A stretch of 64,000 nucleotides of DNA. Source: Kitasatospora aureofaciens. Lineage in GTDB: Bacteria > Actinomycetota > Actinomycetes > Streptomycetales > Streptomycetaceae. Within the stretch, counting starts at the first letter, position 1. Every line of letters begins with the position of its first letter. The notes beneath the pieces were generated by a model. The model was given only the letters and a program-made list of their open reading frames with translations, did no database searches and was not told the origin of the DNA. Position numbers and translations under genes: made by a program. This document shows, piece by piece, positions 50,087 through 58,773 of this stretch. The stretch covers positions 87,196 to 151,195 of the forward strand of contig JODU01000030.1 of assembly GCA_000720845.1 (NCBI GenBank), in the 5' to 3' direction.

Positions 50087-51376
50087 GTGAGCTCGACCAA
50101 TCGCACCGTGGTCGTCACCGGTATCGGCGCAACCACACCGCTGGGTGGCGACGCAGCCTCGACCTGGGAGGGCATGGTCGCCGGCAGGTCCGGAGCCAGG
50201 CCCCTGGAGCAGGAGTGGGCCGCCGACCAGGCGGTCCGCATCGCCGCACCGGCCGCCGTCGACCCCTCCGAGGTCATCCCTCGGCCGCAGGCCCGCCGCC
50301 TCGACCGCTCGGCGCAGTTCGCGCTGATCGCCGCGCAGGAGGCCTGGAAGGACGCCGGGTACGTCGGCAAGGCGGGCGAGAGCCCCGCCGAGGACGGCGC
50401 TGCCCACGTCGACCCCGACCGGCTCGGTGCCGTCATCGCCTCCGGCATCGGCGGCGTGACCACGCTGCTCGACCAGTACGACGTGCTGAAGGAGAAGGGC
50501 GTCCGCCGCGTCTCCCCGCACACCGTCCCCATGCTGATGCCGAACGGCCCCTCGGCCAACGTGGGCCTGGCCGTGGGCGCCCGCGCGGGCGTGCACACGC
50601 CGGTCTCGGCCTGCGCCTCGGGCGCCGAGGCCATCGGCTACGCCATCGAGATGATCCGCACCGGCCGCGCCGACGTCGTCGTCGCGGGTGGCACGGAGGC
50701 AGCGATCCACCCGCTGCCCATCGCCGCGTTCGGCAACATGATGGCGATGTCCAAGAACAACGACGACCCGCAGGGCGCCTCGCGCCCCTTCGACACGGCC
50801 CGTGACGGCTTCGTCCTCGGCGAGGGCGCCGGCGTCCTGGTCCTGGAGTCCGCCGAGCACGCCGCCGCGCGCGGCGCCCGCGTCTACGCGGAGGCGGTCG
50901 GCCAGGGCATCTCCGCCGACAGCCACGACATCGTGCAGCCGGAGCCGGAGGGCCGCGGCATCTCCGCCGCGCTACAGAACCTGCTGGACCGGGCCGACCT
51001 GGACCCGGCCGAGATCGTGCACGTCAACGCGCACGCCACCTCGACGCCGGCCGGTGACATCGCCGAGCTGAAGGCGCTGCGCAAGGTCCTCGGCGACGAC
51101 GTCGACCACATGGCGGTCTCCGCCACCAAGTCGATGACCGGTCACCTCCTCGGTGGCGCGGGCGGCGTGGAGTCCGTGGCTACCGTGCTCGCGCTGTACC
51201 ACCGGGTGGCACCGCCGACCATCAACGTCGAGAACCTCGACCCGGAGGCCGAGGCCAACGCGGACATCGTCCGCGGCGAGGCCCGGAAGCTGCCCGTCGA
51301 GGGCCGGATCGCCGCGCTGAACGACTCGTTCGGCTTCGGCGGCCACAACGTGGTGCTCGCGTTCCGGTCGGTCTGA
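50087..51376 (+). CDS. fabF: beta-ketoacyl-ACP synthase II
   Basis: The 429-residue KAS II has Cys in VSACASGAEAIG and His in VNAHATSTPAGD and MTGHLLGGAGGVES. It elongates fatty acid chains. GTG 50087 is preceded by GGAGAAAG. It is the last gene of the operon, with a perfect 18-bp terminator stem after it. Confidence 0.95.
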   Translation: MSSTNRTVVVTGIGATTPLGGDAASTWEGMVAGRSGARPLEQEWAADQAVRIAAPAAVDPSEVIPRPQARRLDRSAQFALIAAQEAWKDAGYVGKAGESPAEDGAAHVDPDRLGAVIASGIGGVTTLLDQYDVLKEKGVRRVSPHTVPMLMPNGPSANVGLAVGARAGVHTPVSACASGAEAIGYAIEMIRTGRADVVVAGGTEAAIHPLPIAAFGNMMAMSKNNDDPQGASRPFDTARDGFVLGEGAGVLVLESAEHAAARGARVYAEAVGQGISADSHDIVQPEPEGRGISAALQNLLDRADLDPAEIVHVNAHATSTPAGDIAELKALRKVLGDDVDHMAVSATKSMTGHLLGGAGGVESVATVLALYHRVAPPTINVENLDPEAEANADIVRGEARKLPVEGRIAALNDSFGFGGHNVVLAFRSV

Positions 51377-51392
51377 GCGACCGCCGTACGTA

Positions 51393-51430
51393 CGTGAAGG
51401 GCCCCCACCGGTCGGTGGGGGCCCTTCACG
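51393..51430. terminator. bidirectional terminator after fabF
   Basis: CGTGAAGGGCCCCCACCG, loop GT, and its full complement: an 18-bp perfect stem between fabF and the convergent DUF3145 gene. Confidence 0.9.
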
Positions 51431-51450
51431 CGTGCGCGGGACGGGCGGCG

Positions 51451-51945
51451 TCACACCACCTGGTGCAGCCAGCGGACCGGGGCGCCCTCGCCTGCGTGGC
51501 GGAAGGGCTCCAGCTCGTCGTCCCAGGGCTTGCCGAGGAGCTTGGCGAGGTCCGACTCCAGGTCCGTCTCGCCGCGCTGGGAGCGGACGAGGGCGGCGCG
51601 CAGCCGGTCCTCGGGGATCATGATGTCGCCGTGGATACCGGTGACGGCGTGGAAGATGCCGAGGTCGGGGGTGCAGCTGTAGCGCTCCCCCTCGGCGTTC
51701 GCGGAGGGTTCCGCGGTGACCTCGAAGCGCAGCAGCTGCCAGCCGCGCAGTGCGGAGGCGAGCTTGGAGGCGATGCCGGCCTGGCCCTGCCAGGAGAACT
51801 CCGAGCGCCAGGTGCCGGGTGCGGCGGGCTGCCGGATCCAGTCCAGGCCGACGCGCGTGCCGAGCACCCCGGCGATGGCCCACTCGACGTGCGGGCAGAG
51901 CGCGCGCGGCGCGGAGTGCACGTACAGGACTCCACGTGTCGTCAC
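51451..51945 (-). CDS. DUF3145 protein
   Basis: The 164-residue protein starts at ATG 51945 (MTTRGVLYVHSAPRALCPHV). The family is actinobacterial, conserved and uncharacterised. It commonly sits beside the fab operon in Streptomyces, so an accessory link to lipid synthesis is possible. No catalytic motif or membrane segment is visible. Confidence 0.9.
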   Translation of the reverse strand: MTTRGVLYVHSAPRALCPHVEWAIAGVLGTRVGLDWIRQPAAPGTWRSEFSWQGQAGIASKLASALRGWQLLRFEVTAEPSANAEGERYSCTPDLGIFHAVTGIHGDIMIPEDRLRAALVRSQRGETDLESDLAKLLGKPWDDELEPFRHAGEGAPVRWLHQVV

Positions 51946-52203
51946 CGGAACCTCCGGGCTGAGCGGGACATCTCGGAACGGGGCGGAACGGCCGTGACCG
52001 GTTGGGCCACGTTCATGGCGAGGCTACCGTGCGGCGGGGCAAGGAGTGTGACGTACCGTCGGTCCCGCCGCCGACAAACCTCCGCCATTCACCCGGCAGG
52101 ACGCTTGTACGGGTGTGAGCCGTTGCATCGCCGCCTTCGGGAACCCTCGCGCGGTGTCATGGGTTGAGCACGGTGGAGGCACGAGGCGAGGGGTGGGACC
52201 GGT

Positions 52204-53121
52204 ATGGGTCGAGGGACGGACCAGCGGACGCGGTACGGCCGTCGCCGGGCGCGTGCCGCGCTCGCCGTCCTGACCGCCGCCGTCCTGGGCGCGGGCGCGG
52301 CGGGTTGCGACGCCGTGGGCGGCGACTCCCCCGCTCCGTCCGCCAGCGCGTCGAAGCGGACGAAGACGGCCCCTGCCTGGGACACCAGCCCGGCGTCGGT
52401 CGCCGCCGTGGGCGACTCCATCACGCGGGGCTTCGACGCCTGCGCGGTGCTGTCGGACTGCCCGGAGGTGTCGTGGGCCACCGGCAGCAGCGCGAAGGTC
52501 GACTCGCTCGCCGTACGGCTGCTGGGGAAGGCGGACGCGGCCGAGCACAGCTGGAACTACGCGGTCACCGGGGCCCGGATGGCGGATCTGACCGCCCAGG
52601 TGACGCGGGCGGCGCGACGCGAGCCGGAGCTGGTGGCGGTGATGGCCGGGGCGAACGACGCGTGCCGGTCCACGACCTCGGCGATGACGCCGGTGGCGGA
52701 CTTCCGGGCGCAGTTCGAGGAGGCGATGGCCACCCTGCGCAAGAAGCTTCCCAAGGCGCAGGTGTACGTGTCGAGCATCCCGGACCTCAAGCGGCTGTGG
52801 TCCCAGGGGCGTACCAACGCGCTGGGCAAGCAGGTGTGGAAGCTGGGCCTGTGCCCGTCGATGCTGGGCGACGCGGACTCCCTGGACTCGGCGGCGACCC
52901 TGCGGCGCAACACGGTGCGGGACCGCGTGGCGGACTACAACGAGGTGCTGCGCGAGGTCTGCGCGAAGGACCGGCGGTGCCGAACCGACGACGGCGCGGT
53001 GCACGCGTTCCGGTTCGGCACGGACCAGTTGAGCCACTGGGACTGGTTCCACCCGAGTGTGGACGGCCAGGCGCGGCTGGCGGAGATCGCCTACCGCGCG
53101 GTCACCGCGAAGAGTCCCTGA
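52204..53121 (+). CDS. SGNH/GDSL-type hydrolase, predicted lipoprotein
   Basis: The 305-residue protein starts at ATG 52204. It has an Arg-rich start, a hydrophobic segment and a lipobox-like GAGAAGCD (Cys about residue 35), hence probably a surface lipoprotein. The SGNH blocks are VAAVGDSITRGF (Ser), the Gly position in the first third, MAGANDACRS (Asn) and HWDWFHPSVDG (Asp/His). The substrate could be an acyl ester of lipid or polysaccharide. A 38-bp gap separates it from the mutarotase gene. Confidence 0.88.
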   Translation: MGRGTDQRTRYGRRRARAALAVLTAAVLGAGAAGCDAVGGDSPAPSASASKRTKTAPAWDTSPASVAAVGDSITRGFDACAVLSDCPEVSWATGSSAKVDSLAVRLLGKADAAEHSWNYAVTGARMADLTAQVTRAARREPELVAVMAGANDACRSTTSAMTPVADFRAQFEEAMATLRKKLPKAQVYVSSIPDLKRLWSQGRTNALGKQVWKLGLCPSMLGDADSLDSAATLRRNTVRDRVADYNEVLREVCAKDRRCRTDDGAVHAFRFGTDQLSHWDWFHPSVDGQARLAEIAYRAVTAKSP

Positions 53122-53159
53122 CCCGGCCGCTGACCTGGGCGTGTCCTAGAGTTCCGCAC

Positions 53160-54134
53160 ATGAGCGAACTCTTCGGCACACTTTCCGACGGCACCCCGGT
53201 ACACCGCTGGACGCTGGAGCGGGCCGGCGTACGGGTACGGGTCCTGTCGTACGGCGGGATCGTGCAGTCGGCCGAGGTTCCGGACCGGGACGGGAACACC
53301 GCCGACGTCGTCCTGGGGTTCGCGGACCTGGACGGCTATGTGGCGCACCCGGAGCCGTACTTCGGCGCGCTGGTCGGGCGGTACGCCAACCGGATCGCGG
53401 GCGGGCGCTTCCCGCTGGACGGGCGGACGTACGCGCTGGCGCCCAATGAGGGACCGAACGTGCTGCACGGCGGCGGGCGCGGCTTCGACAAGCGCGTGTG
53501 GGAGGCTCAGCCGGTCGCGGACGGCGTCCGGTTGAGCCGGGTCTCCCCGCACGGCGAGGAGGGCTTCCCGGGGCGCCTGGAGATGTCGGCGACGTACACG
53601 CTGGACGGGTCGGGCGCGCTGCGGATCGCGTACGAGGCGGTCACGGACGCGCCGACGGTGCTGAACCCGACGAACCACAGCTACTTCAACCTGAGCGGCT
53701 CCGGGCACGCGGGCGGGCACGAACTGCGGCTGGCCGCCTCCCGGATCACCCCGGTCGACGCCGACCTGATCCCGACGGGCGGCCTCGACGACGTGGCGGA
53801 CACGCGCTTCGACTTCCGGCGGGCGCGCAAGGTCGGCTCGGGCTACGACCACAACTTCGTCCTGGACAAGGGCGTGACCGCCACCGCCGAGGAGGTCGCC
53901 GAGCTGTACGACCCGGCGTCGGGGCGGGTGCTCACGGTGGCGACGACCGAGCCGGGCCTCCAGCTGTACACCGCCGACCACCTGGGCGAGCCCTTCGCCC
54001 CCGGGGACGGGATCGCGCTGGAGACCCAGCACTTCCCCGACTCCCCGAACCGGCCCGGATTCCCGAGCACGGTGCTGCGGCCGGGCGAGGTGTTCCGCTC
54101 GGAGACGGTGTACGGCTTCTCGGTACGCCGGTAG
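53160..54134 (+). CDS. aldose 1-epimerase (galactose mutarotase)
   Basis: The 324-residue protein has the mutarotase blocks GRYANRIAGGRF, NVLHGGGRGFDKRVW, NPTNHSYFNLSG (catalytic His) and ETQHFPDSPNRPGFP (catalytic Glu). It interconverts alpha and beta anomers of sugars. TAGAGT ends 7 nt before the ATG and no ribosome site is seen, so the mRNA is probably leaderless. A GC-rich hairpin follows. Confidence 0.94.
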   Translation: MSELFGTLSDGTPVHRWTLERAGVRVRVLSYGGIVQSAEVPDRDGNTADVVLGFADLDGYVAHPEPYFGALVGRYANRIAGGRFPLDGRTYALAPNEGPNVLHGGGRGFDKRVWEAQPVADGVRLSRVSPHGEEGFPGRLEMSATYTLDGSGALRIAYEAVTDAPTVLNPTNHSYFNLSGSGHAGGHELRLAASRITPVDADLIPTGGLDDVADTRFDFRRARKVGSGYDHNFVLDKGVTATAEEVAELYDPASGRVLTVATTEPGLQLYTADHLGEPFAPGDGIALETQHFPDSPNRPGFPSTVLRPGEVFRSETVYGFSVRR

Positions 54135-54152
54135 GCCCCGTCCGAGGGACTG

Positions 54153-54188
54153 AGCCCCGGCCCGGCCGTCAGGTCCCGGACCGGGGCT
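54153..54188. terminator. GC-rich hairpin after the mutarotase gene
   Basis: AGCCCCGG (54153-54160) pairs with CCGGGGCT (54181-54188). A smaller inner CCCGG/CCGG pairing is possible. Confidence 0.55.
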
Positions 54189-54405
54189 GTTCACGGGGGA
54201 CGCGCTCGCGGGCGTCCCGGATCAGACGGTAATCGCCGCGGTGATCCGGCGGTCCGTGATCGGGTGCCCGATCAGGAGTTCGTACGAACCCTTCACAAAC
54301 GGCCACGAGTCGGTCGGCCAGGCGCCATGGCGCGTACCCCTTCCGTCACGCCATACTGCCGCCGTTCCGGCAGCACCCCACGGCGACGGAAGGACCTGGA
54401 CTCCC

Positions 54406-55698
54406 TTGAGACCCATACGTGTTCGGATCGGCGCACTCGGACTGGCCCTGGTGGCGGGACTCGCCACCCCGCTCGCCGCCCCCACGACGGCGACGGCGGC
54501 ACCCCGCGCGGGCAGCGCGGCCCCCGCACCGACCGTGGAGGAGCGGCGGCTCGACGGGGACGTGCCCCGGGAGATCCTGCGGCGCTCCGGATTCGCCTCG
54601 GTGGCACCGGCGTTCGCCCGGGGACTCGGGCGGGCGGACTCCTACCGCCAGGCGCGTGCCGTCGTGGCGCGCGAGGGCGCGGCGCTGTGGCGGCGGGCGG
54701 TGGACCGGGTGCAGGGGCGCGGGCCGGCCCGCGGGGACCTCAGCCGCGACGACGACCGGCCGCTGTACTGGGCGCGGCTCGCGATGACGCGGGAGCTGCG
54801 CACCTGGGAGCCCGGGTTCGGGCTGGGCGAGCGGCAGCGGGCCGCGCTGCTGACGGAGCTGGAGCGCGCCTCGCGCGGGCAGGCCGACCTCCGGCTGCCT
54901 CGTGACGGGCACGGCAAGGGGGTGAAGCGGGTGCTGCTCACCGGCTTCGACCCCTTCACGCTGGACCGGGACATCCGGATCTCCAACCCGTCCGGCGCCG
55001 TCGCGCTCGCCCTGGACGGCACGGTGATCGACACCCCGGACGGCCCCGCGCGGGTGGAGACGGCCGTGTTCCCGGTGCGCTGGCGGGACTTCGCCGAGGG
55101 GGCGGTGGAGCGGGCGCTGCGGCCGTATCTGCCGCGGGTGGACCTGTTCACCACCGTGAGCCAGGGCCGGGTCGGGCGGTTCGACGTGGAGCGGACCAAC
55201 GGGGCCTGGCGGGGCGGCTTCCCGGACAACGACAACGTCTCCCGCACGGAGACGGTCCCCGTGACCGACCCGTCCTCGCAGCCGCAGTGGACGACGACCA
55301 CCCTGCCGTACGCGGCGATCACGGCCGCGGACACCGGCCGCTTCCCCGTGTACGACAACACGAGCGTGACGGAGATCCCCGCCGGGGGCACCGAGGCGGT
55401 CGTACGGCCGCACGGGCCCACGCCCGGGTCGACGGCCCGGGAGGGTGGCGGCGGGAACTACCTCTCCAACGAGATCGCCTACCGCGCGACGCTGCTGCGT
55501 GACCGGCTCGGGCTGCACGGCACGCTGCCGGGCGGGCACGTGCACACGCCGGTGCTGCAGTTCGGGGCCCAGAACACCGATCCGGCGACGGGGGCGGTCA
55601 CCGACGCGGGGTTCGTGCGCAACCGGCTGGACATCGTGGCGCAGACGCGGGCGATCGTGGGCGTGGCGGTCAGTGCCTCGGGGCCTGGCCGGGGCTGA
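54406..55698 (+). CDS. secreted pyroglutamyl-peptidase-like protein with Cys-to-Ser at the active site
   Basis: The 430-residue protein starts at TTG 54406, after GGAAGGA. A signal peptide (about residues 1-30) and a 140-residue helical region come first. The C15 peptidase-like domain runs from about residue 175 (VLLTGFDPFTLD) to the end. In the family the nucleophile lies in G-x-Y-V-C-N; here the segment reads GNYLSNEIAY, Ser for Cys, while the His segment GHVHTPVLQ is kept. It may be inactive, a Ser variant or a binding protein. The 3' end overlaps the next gene by 29 bp. Confidence 0.8.
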   Translation: MRPIRVRIGALGLALVAGLATPLAAPTTATAAPRAGSAAPAPTVEERRLDGDVPREILRRSGFASVAPAFARGLGRADSYRQARAVVAREGAALWRRAVDRVQGRGPARGDLSRDDDRPLYWARLAMTRELRTWEPGFGLGERQRAALLTELERASRGQADLRLPRDGHGKGVKRVLLTGFDPFTLDRDIRISNPSGAVALALDGTVIDTPDGPARVETAVFPVRWRDFAEGAVERALRPYLPRVDLFTTVSQGRVGRFDVERTNGAWRGGFPDNDNVSRTETVPVTDPSSQPQWTTTTLPYAAITAADTGRFPVYDNTSVTEIPAGGTEAVVRPHGPTPGSTAREGGGGNYLSNEIAYRATLLRDRLGLHGTLPGGHVHTPVLQFGAQNTDPATGAVTDAGFVRNRLDIVAQTRAIVGVAVSASGPGRG

Positions 55699-56524
55699 CC
55701 GCCGGGTCGGCCGGGCCGTCTTCGGGCCGGCCGTCGTCCGACTGGCCGCCTTGGGACTGGCCGTCGGCGCCGTCGCGGGTCTCCTCGCCCAGCAGTTCCC
55801 GGGCGAGGAGCGTGGCGCCCGCGACCGCGCCCGGCATCAGGAACACGGCGACGAACGGCACCAGGAAGGACACGCCCAGCGGGGTGCCGAAGCCCCAGAC
55901 GAGCATCCTGCGGGAGCGCAGCAGGGCGAGGCGTTCGCGCAGCTCGACCCCGCGCCGCTGGAGGGCGACGGCGGCCAGTTCCTCGGTGAGGAAGAAGCCG
56001 GTGACGAAGAAGCCGATCACCGGGACCACGGTCTGGCCGACGACCGGGATGAAGCCGAGCGCGAAGAGCAGCACGCCCCAGACGGCGGCGCGGAGAACGA
56101 TCCGCAGGCTGTCGCGGCCGGAGATCCACAGCTCGCGCCAGAGCGGCAGGCCGGACTCGGGAGCGGTGCCGTCCGGGGAGACGTCCCGGTCGACCCGCTC
56201 GGAGAGGGCCTCGTAGAAGGGCTGGCCCACCAGCAGGGTGACCGCGGTGAAGGTGAGTACGGCCAGGAGCAGGGCGAGGGCGAACAGCACGGCGGTGAGG
56301 AAGCCGCGGAAGAGTCCGAGCCAGGGGCTCGACCAGTCGTCGGCGAAGGGGGTCGCCCAGCCGACGAAGTCCCCGCCCCACAGCGCGAGCGCGACCAGCA
56401 CGCCCACGTACAGGACCAGGGTGATCAGGCCCGGTACGAGCCCGAAGCCGTAGCTCCTGCCGTGCCGGGCCACCCAGCGCTGGCCCTTCAGCAGATGGCC
56501 GAACCCCGCCCCAAGATCACGCAT
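55670..56524 (-). CDS. EI24/CysZ-like membrane protein
   Basis: The 284-residue protein has about four to six hydrophobic segments (YGFGLVPGLITLVLYVGVLV, the 75-100 segment, FALGFIPVVGQTVVPVIGFF and VSFLVPFVAVFLMPG). The central FIPVVGQT block is typical of EI24/CysZ. Related proteins transport sulfate or act in membranes; the role here is unknown. ATG 56524 stands 7 nt after TAGAGT (leaderless). The last 40 residues are hydrophilic and repetitive. Confidence 0.87.
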   Translation of the reverse strand: MRDLGAGFGHLLKGQRWVARHGRSYGFGLVPGLITLVLYVGVLVALALWGGDFVGWATPFADDWSSPWLGLFRGFLTAVLFALALLLAVLTFTAVTLLVGQPFYEALSERVDRDVSPDGTAPESGLPLWRELWISGRDSLRIVLRAAVWGVLLFALGFIPVVGQTVVPVIGFFVTGFFLTEELAAVALQRRGVELRERLALLRSRRMLVWGFGTPLGVSFLVPFVAVFLMPGAVAGATLLARELLGEETRDGADGQSQGGQSDDGRPEDGPADPAVSPGQAPRH

Positions 56525-56563
56525 GGGCGGCACTCTACCGGTCGGCGCGCCGCCCCGTTCCCG

Positions 56564-56625
56564 GTCCTGATCCGGGTCCCGGTCCGTGCCCGGGTCCCGG
56601 TCCGTGCCCGGGTCCGGGTCCCGTG
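56564..56625. repeat. short GC-rich tandem repeat
   Basis: Variants of GGTCCGTGCCCGGGTCCC recur two to three times in the gap between the EI24 gene and ohr. Probably replication slippage; no function is visible. Confidence 0.6.
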
Positions 56626-56630
56626 TCCGG

Positions 56631-57050
56631 TCAGACGAGCGTGACGGTGATGTTGCCGCGGGTCGCCTTCGAGTACGGGCAGACCTGGTGGGCCTTCTCC
56701 ACCAGCGACCGCGCGGTGGCGGCGTCGACCGACGGGATCTCGGCGGAGATCTCGACGATGATCCCGAAGCCGTCGTCGTTCTTGCCGATCCCGACCTTCG
56801 CGGTGACGGTGGACCCGGAGATGTCGGCGCCCTCCTGGCGGGCCACGACGCCGAGCGCGCCCTGGAAGCAGGCGCTGTACCCGGCGGCGAACAGCTGCTC
56901 CGGGTTGGTGCCGGCGCCGTTGCCGCCCATCTCCTTGGGCGGGTTCACGACGACGTCGAGCTTGCCGTCATCGGTGGCCACCCGTCCGTCGCGGCCGTTC
57001 TCGGCGGTGGCGACGGCGGTGTAGAGGACTTCGGACTGCTGGATGGGCAT
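56631..57050 (-). CDS. ohr: organic hydroperoxide resistance protein
   Basis: The 139-residue Ohr/OsmC-fold protein has both redox Cys: SACFQGALG (about residue 61) and HQVCPYSKATRGN (about 125). It also has the NPEQLFAAGYSACF signature. It reduces lipid and alkyl hydroperoxides with lipoyl partners. A MarR-type OhrR regulator is not adjacent; the MarR gene at 58313 is paired with the quinone-reductase-like gene instead. Confidence 0.94.
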   Translation of the reverse strand: MPIQQSEVLYTAVATAENGRDGRVATDDGKLDVVVNPPKEMGGNGAGTNPEQLFAAGYSACFQGALGVVARQEGADISGSTVTAKVGIGKNDDGFGIIVEISAEIPSVDAATARSLVEKAHQVCPYSKATRGNITVTLV

Positions 57051-57165
57051 ACGGGTGTCTTCCTCCTCGGTCCGCCGTGACTCGCGCCCACGATCACGAC
57101 GGATTTCGGAATGACGCTACCGCATGCCGGAAGTCCAGTGAAGTCCGCGCCTCCTCCGCCGGAGG

Positions 57166-58188
57166 TCAGAGCTTGACGATCATCTTTCCGGTGTTGTCGC
57201 CGCGCAGGACCCCGAGGAACGCCTCCAGGTTGTTCTCGATGCCCTCGACGACCGTCTCGCGGTACTTCAGCTCGCCGTTGCGGACCCAGGGGCCGACCTC
57301 CTCGACGAACTTCGGCTGGAGGTCGTAGTGGTCGCCGACCAGGAAGCCCTCGATGCGGCCCCGGGTCTGGATGAGACGGGCGAGGTTCTTGGGGCCGGGC
57401 GCGGGCTCGGTGTTGTTGTAGACGGAGATCGCGCCGCAGATGGCGATGCGGCCGTTCAGGTTGAGGGAGCCGATGGCGGCCTCCAGGTGGTCGCCGCCGA
57501 CGTTGTCGAAGTAGACGTCGACGCCGTCCGGGGCGGCGGCGCGCAGCTGCTCGCTCACCGGGCCGTTCTTGTAGTTGAAGGCGGCGTCGAAGCCGTACTC
57601 GTCGAGGAGCAGCTTGACCTTCTCGTCCGTGCCGGCCGAGCCGATGACGCGCGAGGCGCCCTTGAGCTTGGCGATCTGCCCCACCTGGCTGCCGACGGCA
57701 CCCGCGGCGCCCGAGACGAAGACGGAGTCGCCCTCCTTGAAGGCGGCCGTGCGCAGCAGCCCGGCGTAGGCGGTGAGCCCCGTCATGCCGAGCACGCCCA
57801 GGTACGTCGACAGCGGCGCCGCGTCCGGGTCCACCTTGACGGCGCTCTTCGCGTCCACGGCGGCGTACTCGCGCCAGCCGAAGAAGTGCAGGACGTGGTC
57901 GCCGACGGCGACGCCCTCGGCGTTGGAGGCGACGACCTCGCCGACCGCGCCGCCCAGCATGGGCTTGCCCAGCTCGTAGGGGGCGGCGTAGGACTTGGCG
58001 GCGCTCATGCGGCCGCGCATGTAGGGGTCGACGGAGACGTACAGGTTGCGCACCAGCACCTGCCCGTCGCCCGGGGTCGGGACCTCCGCCTCGACGAGCG
58101 CGAAGTCCTCCGGCTTGGGCCAGCCGACCGGGCGGGTGACCAGGTGCCATTCGCGGTTGACGGCGGGGAGGGCGGGGGAGTCGGTCAT
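57166..58188 (-). CDS. NADP-dependent zinc-less MDR oxidoreductase
   Basis: The 340-residue medium-chain reductase of the leukotriene B4 dehydrogenase-like group has VSVDPYMRGRM, the nucleotide motif VSGAAGAVGSQVGQIAKLKG and SLNLNGRIAICGAIS. No zinc ligands are present. These enzymes reduce enones and quinones. It is divergent from a MarR gene with two inverted repeats between them, suggesting repression by MarR and induction by electrophiles. Confidence 0.93.
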   Translation of the reverse strand: MTDSPALPAVNREWHLVTRPVGWPKPEDFALVEAEVPTPGDGQVLVRNLYVSVDPYMRGRMSAAKSYAAPYELGKPMLGGAVGEVVASNAEGVAVGDHVLHFFGWREYAAVDAKSAVKVDPDAAPLSTYLGVLGMTGLTAYAGLLRTAAFKEGDSVFVSGAAGAVGSQVGQIAKLKGASRVIGSAGTDEKVKLLLDEYGFDAAFNYKNGPVSEQLRAAAPDGVDVYFDNVGGDHLEAAIGSLNLNGRIAICGAISVYNNTEPAPGPKNLARLIQTRGRIEGFLVGDHYDLQPKFVEEVGPWVRNGELKYRETVVEGIENNLEAFLGVLRGDNTGKMIVKL

Positions 58189-58241
58189 GGGGCACCTTTC
58201 CTGGGGCTTGCTCGGGCTTGCTCGGGATGTGCTGCCGAGGA

Positions 58242-58295
58242 TGTTTCATGCTCTGAAACAACCATGCGGCTGAACATTTCAGGTTGTCAAACAAC
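58242..58295. promoter_or_regulatory. two inverted repeats between quinone-reductase-like and MarR genes
   Basis: TGTTTCA-N5-TGAAACA (58242-58260) and GTTGT-CAA-ACAAC (58283-58295). Position and form suit MarR dimers controlling both divergent genes. TACCCT (58300-58305) follows as the -10 of the marR gene. Confidence 0.6.
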
Positions 58296-58312
58296 TGGGT
58301 ACCCTGGATCGC

Positions 58313-58768
58313 ATGGCCACACCACGCGACACGACCCGCCGACCCGACGCTCTCACCCTCGAAGTCGTCGAGCTGATCGGCGAGGTCGTCGCCCGCTTCC
58401 ACGCGGACTACGAGGAGGCGGCGGCGGAGCGCGCCCTGACCGGGGCGCAGGCCAAGCTCCTGAGCCTGCTCTCGCTGGAGCCGCTGCCGATGCGGAAGCT
58501 GGCCCAGAAGCTGAAGTGCGAGCCGTCGAACGTCACGGGGATCGTGGACCGACTGGAGGCACGGGGCCTGGTCGAGCGCCGACCCGACCCCGGCGACCGG
58601 CGGGTGAAGGTCGCGGCGGCGACGGAGGAGGGCCGCCGGGTGGCCCGGGGGCTGCGGGAGTCCCTGCACTTCGCCCGGGAGCCGCTGGCGGGACTGTCGG
58701 AGGGCGAACGGGTGGCCCTGCGGGACGCGCTGCGGCTGATGGTCGGGGAGGGCTCGCCGGAGGGGTGA
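58313..58768 (+). CDS. MarR family transcriptional regulator
   Basis: The 151-residue protein has the winged helix LPMRKLAQKLKCEPSNVTGI with VDRLEARGLVERRPDPGDRR as the wing (about residues 60-100), flanked by dimerisation helices. The start follows TACCCT by 7 nt, so it is probably leaderless. It probably represses the divergent oxidoreductase gene. Confidence 0.93.
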   Translation: MATPRDTTRRPDALTLEVVELIGEVVARFHADYEEAAAERALTGAQAKLLSLLSLEPLPMRKLAQKLKCEPSNVTGIVDRLEARGLVERRPDPGDRRVKVAAATEEGRRVARGLRESLHFAREPLAGLSEGERVALRDALRLMVGEGSPEG

Positions 58769-58773
58769 CCCCC

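Noticed and set aside
47650..51376. fabD-fabF as part of the polyketide cluster
   Set aside because: All four have complete fatty acid synthase catalytic residues, and the order with fasR matches the primary metabolic operon.
56564..56625. CRISPR-like repeats
   Set aside because: Units are 18 bp, imperfect and contiguous, with no spacers and no cas genes.
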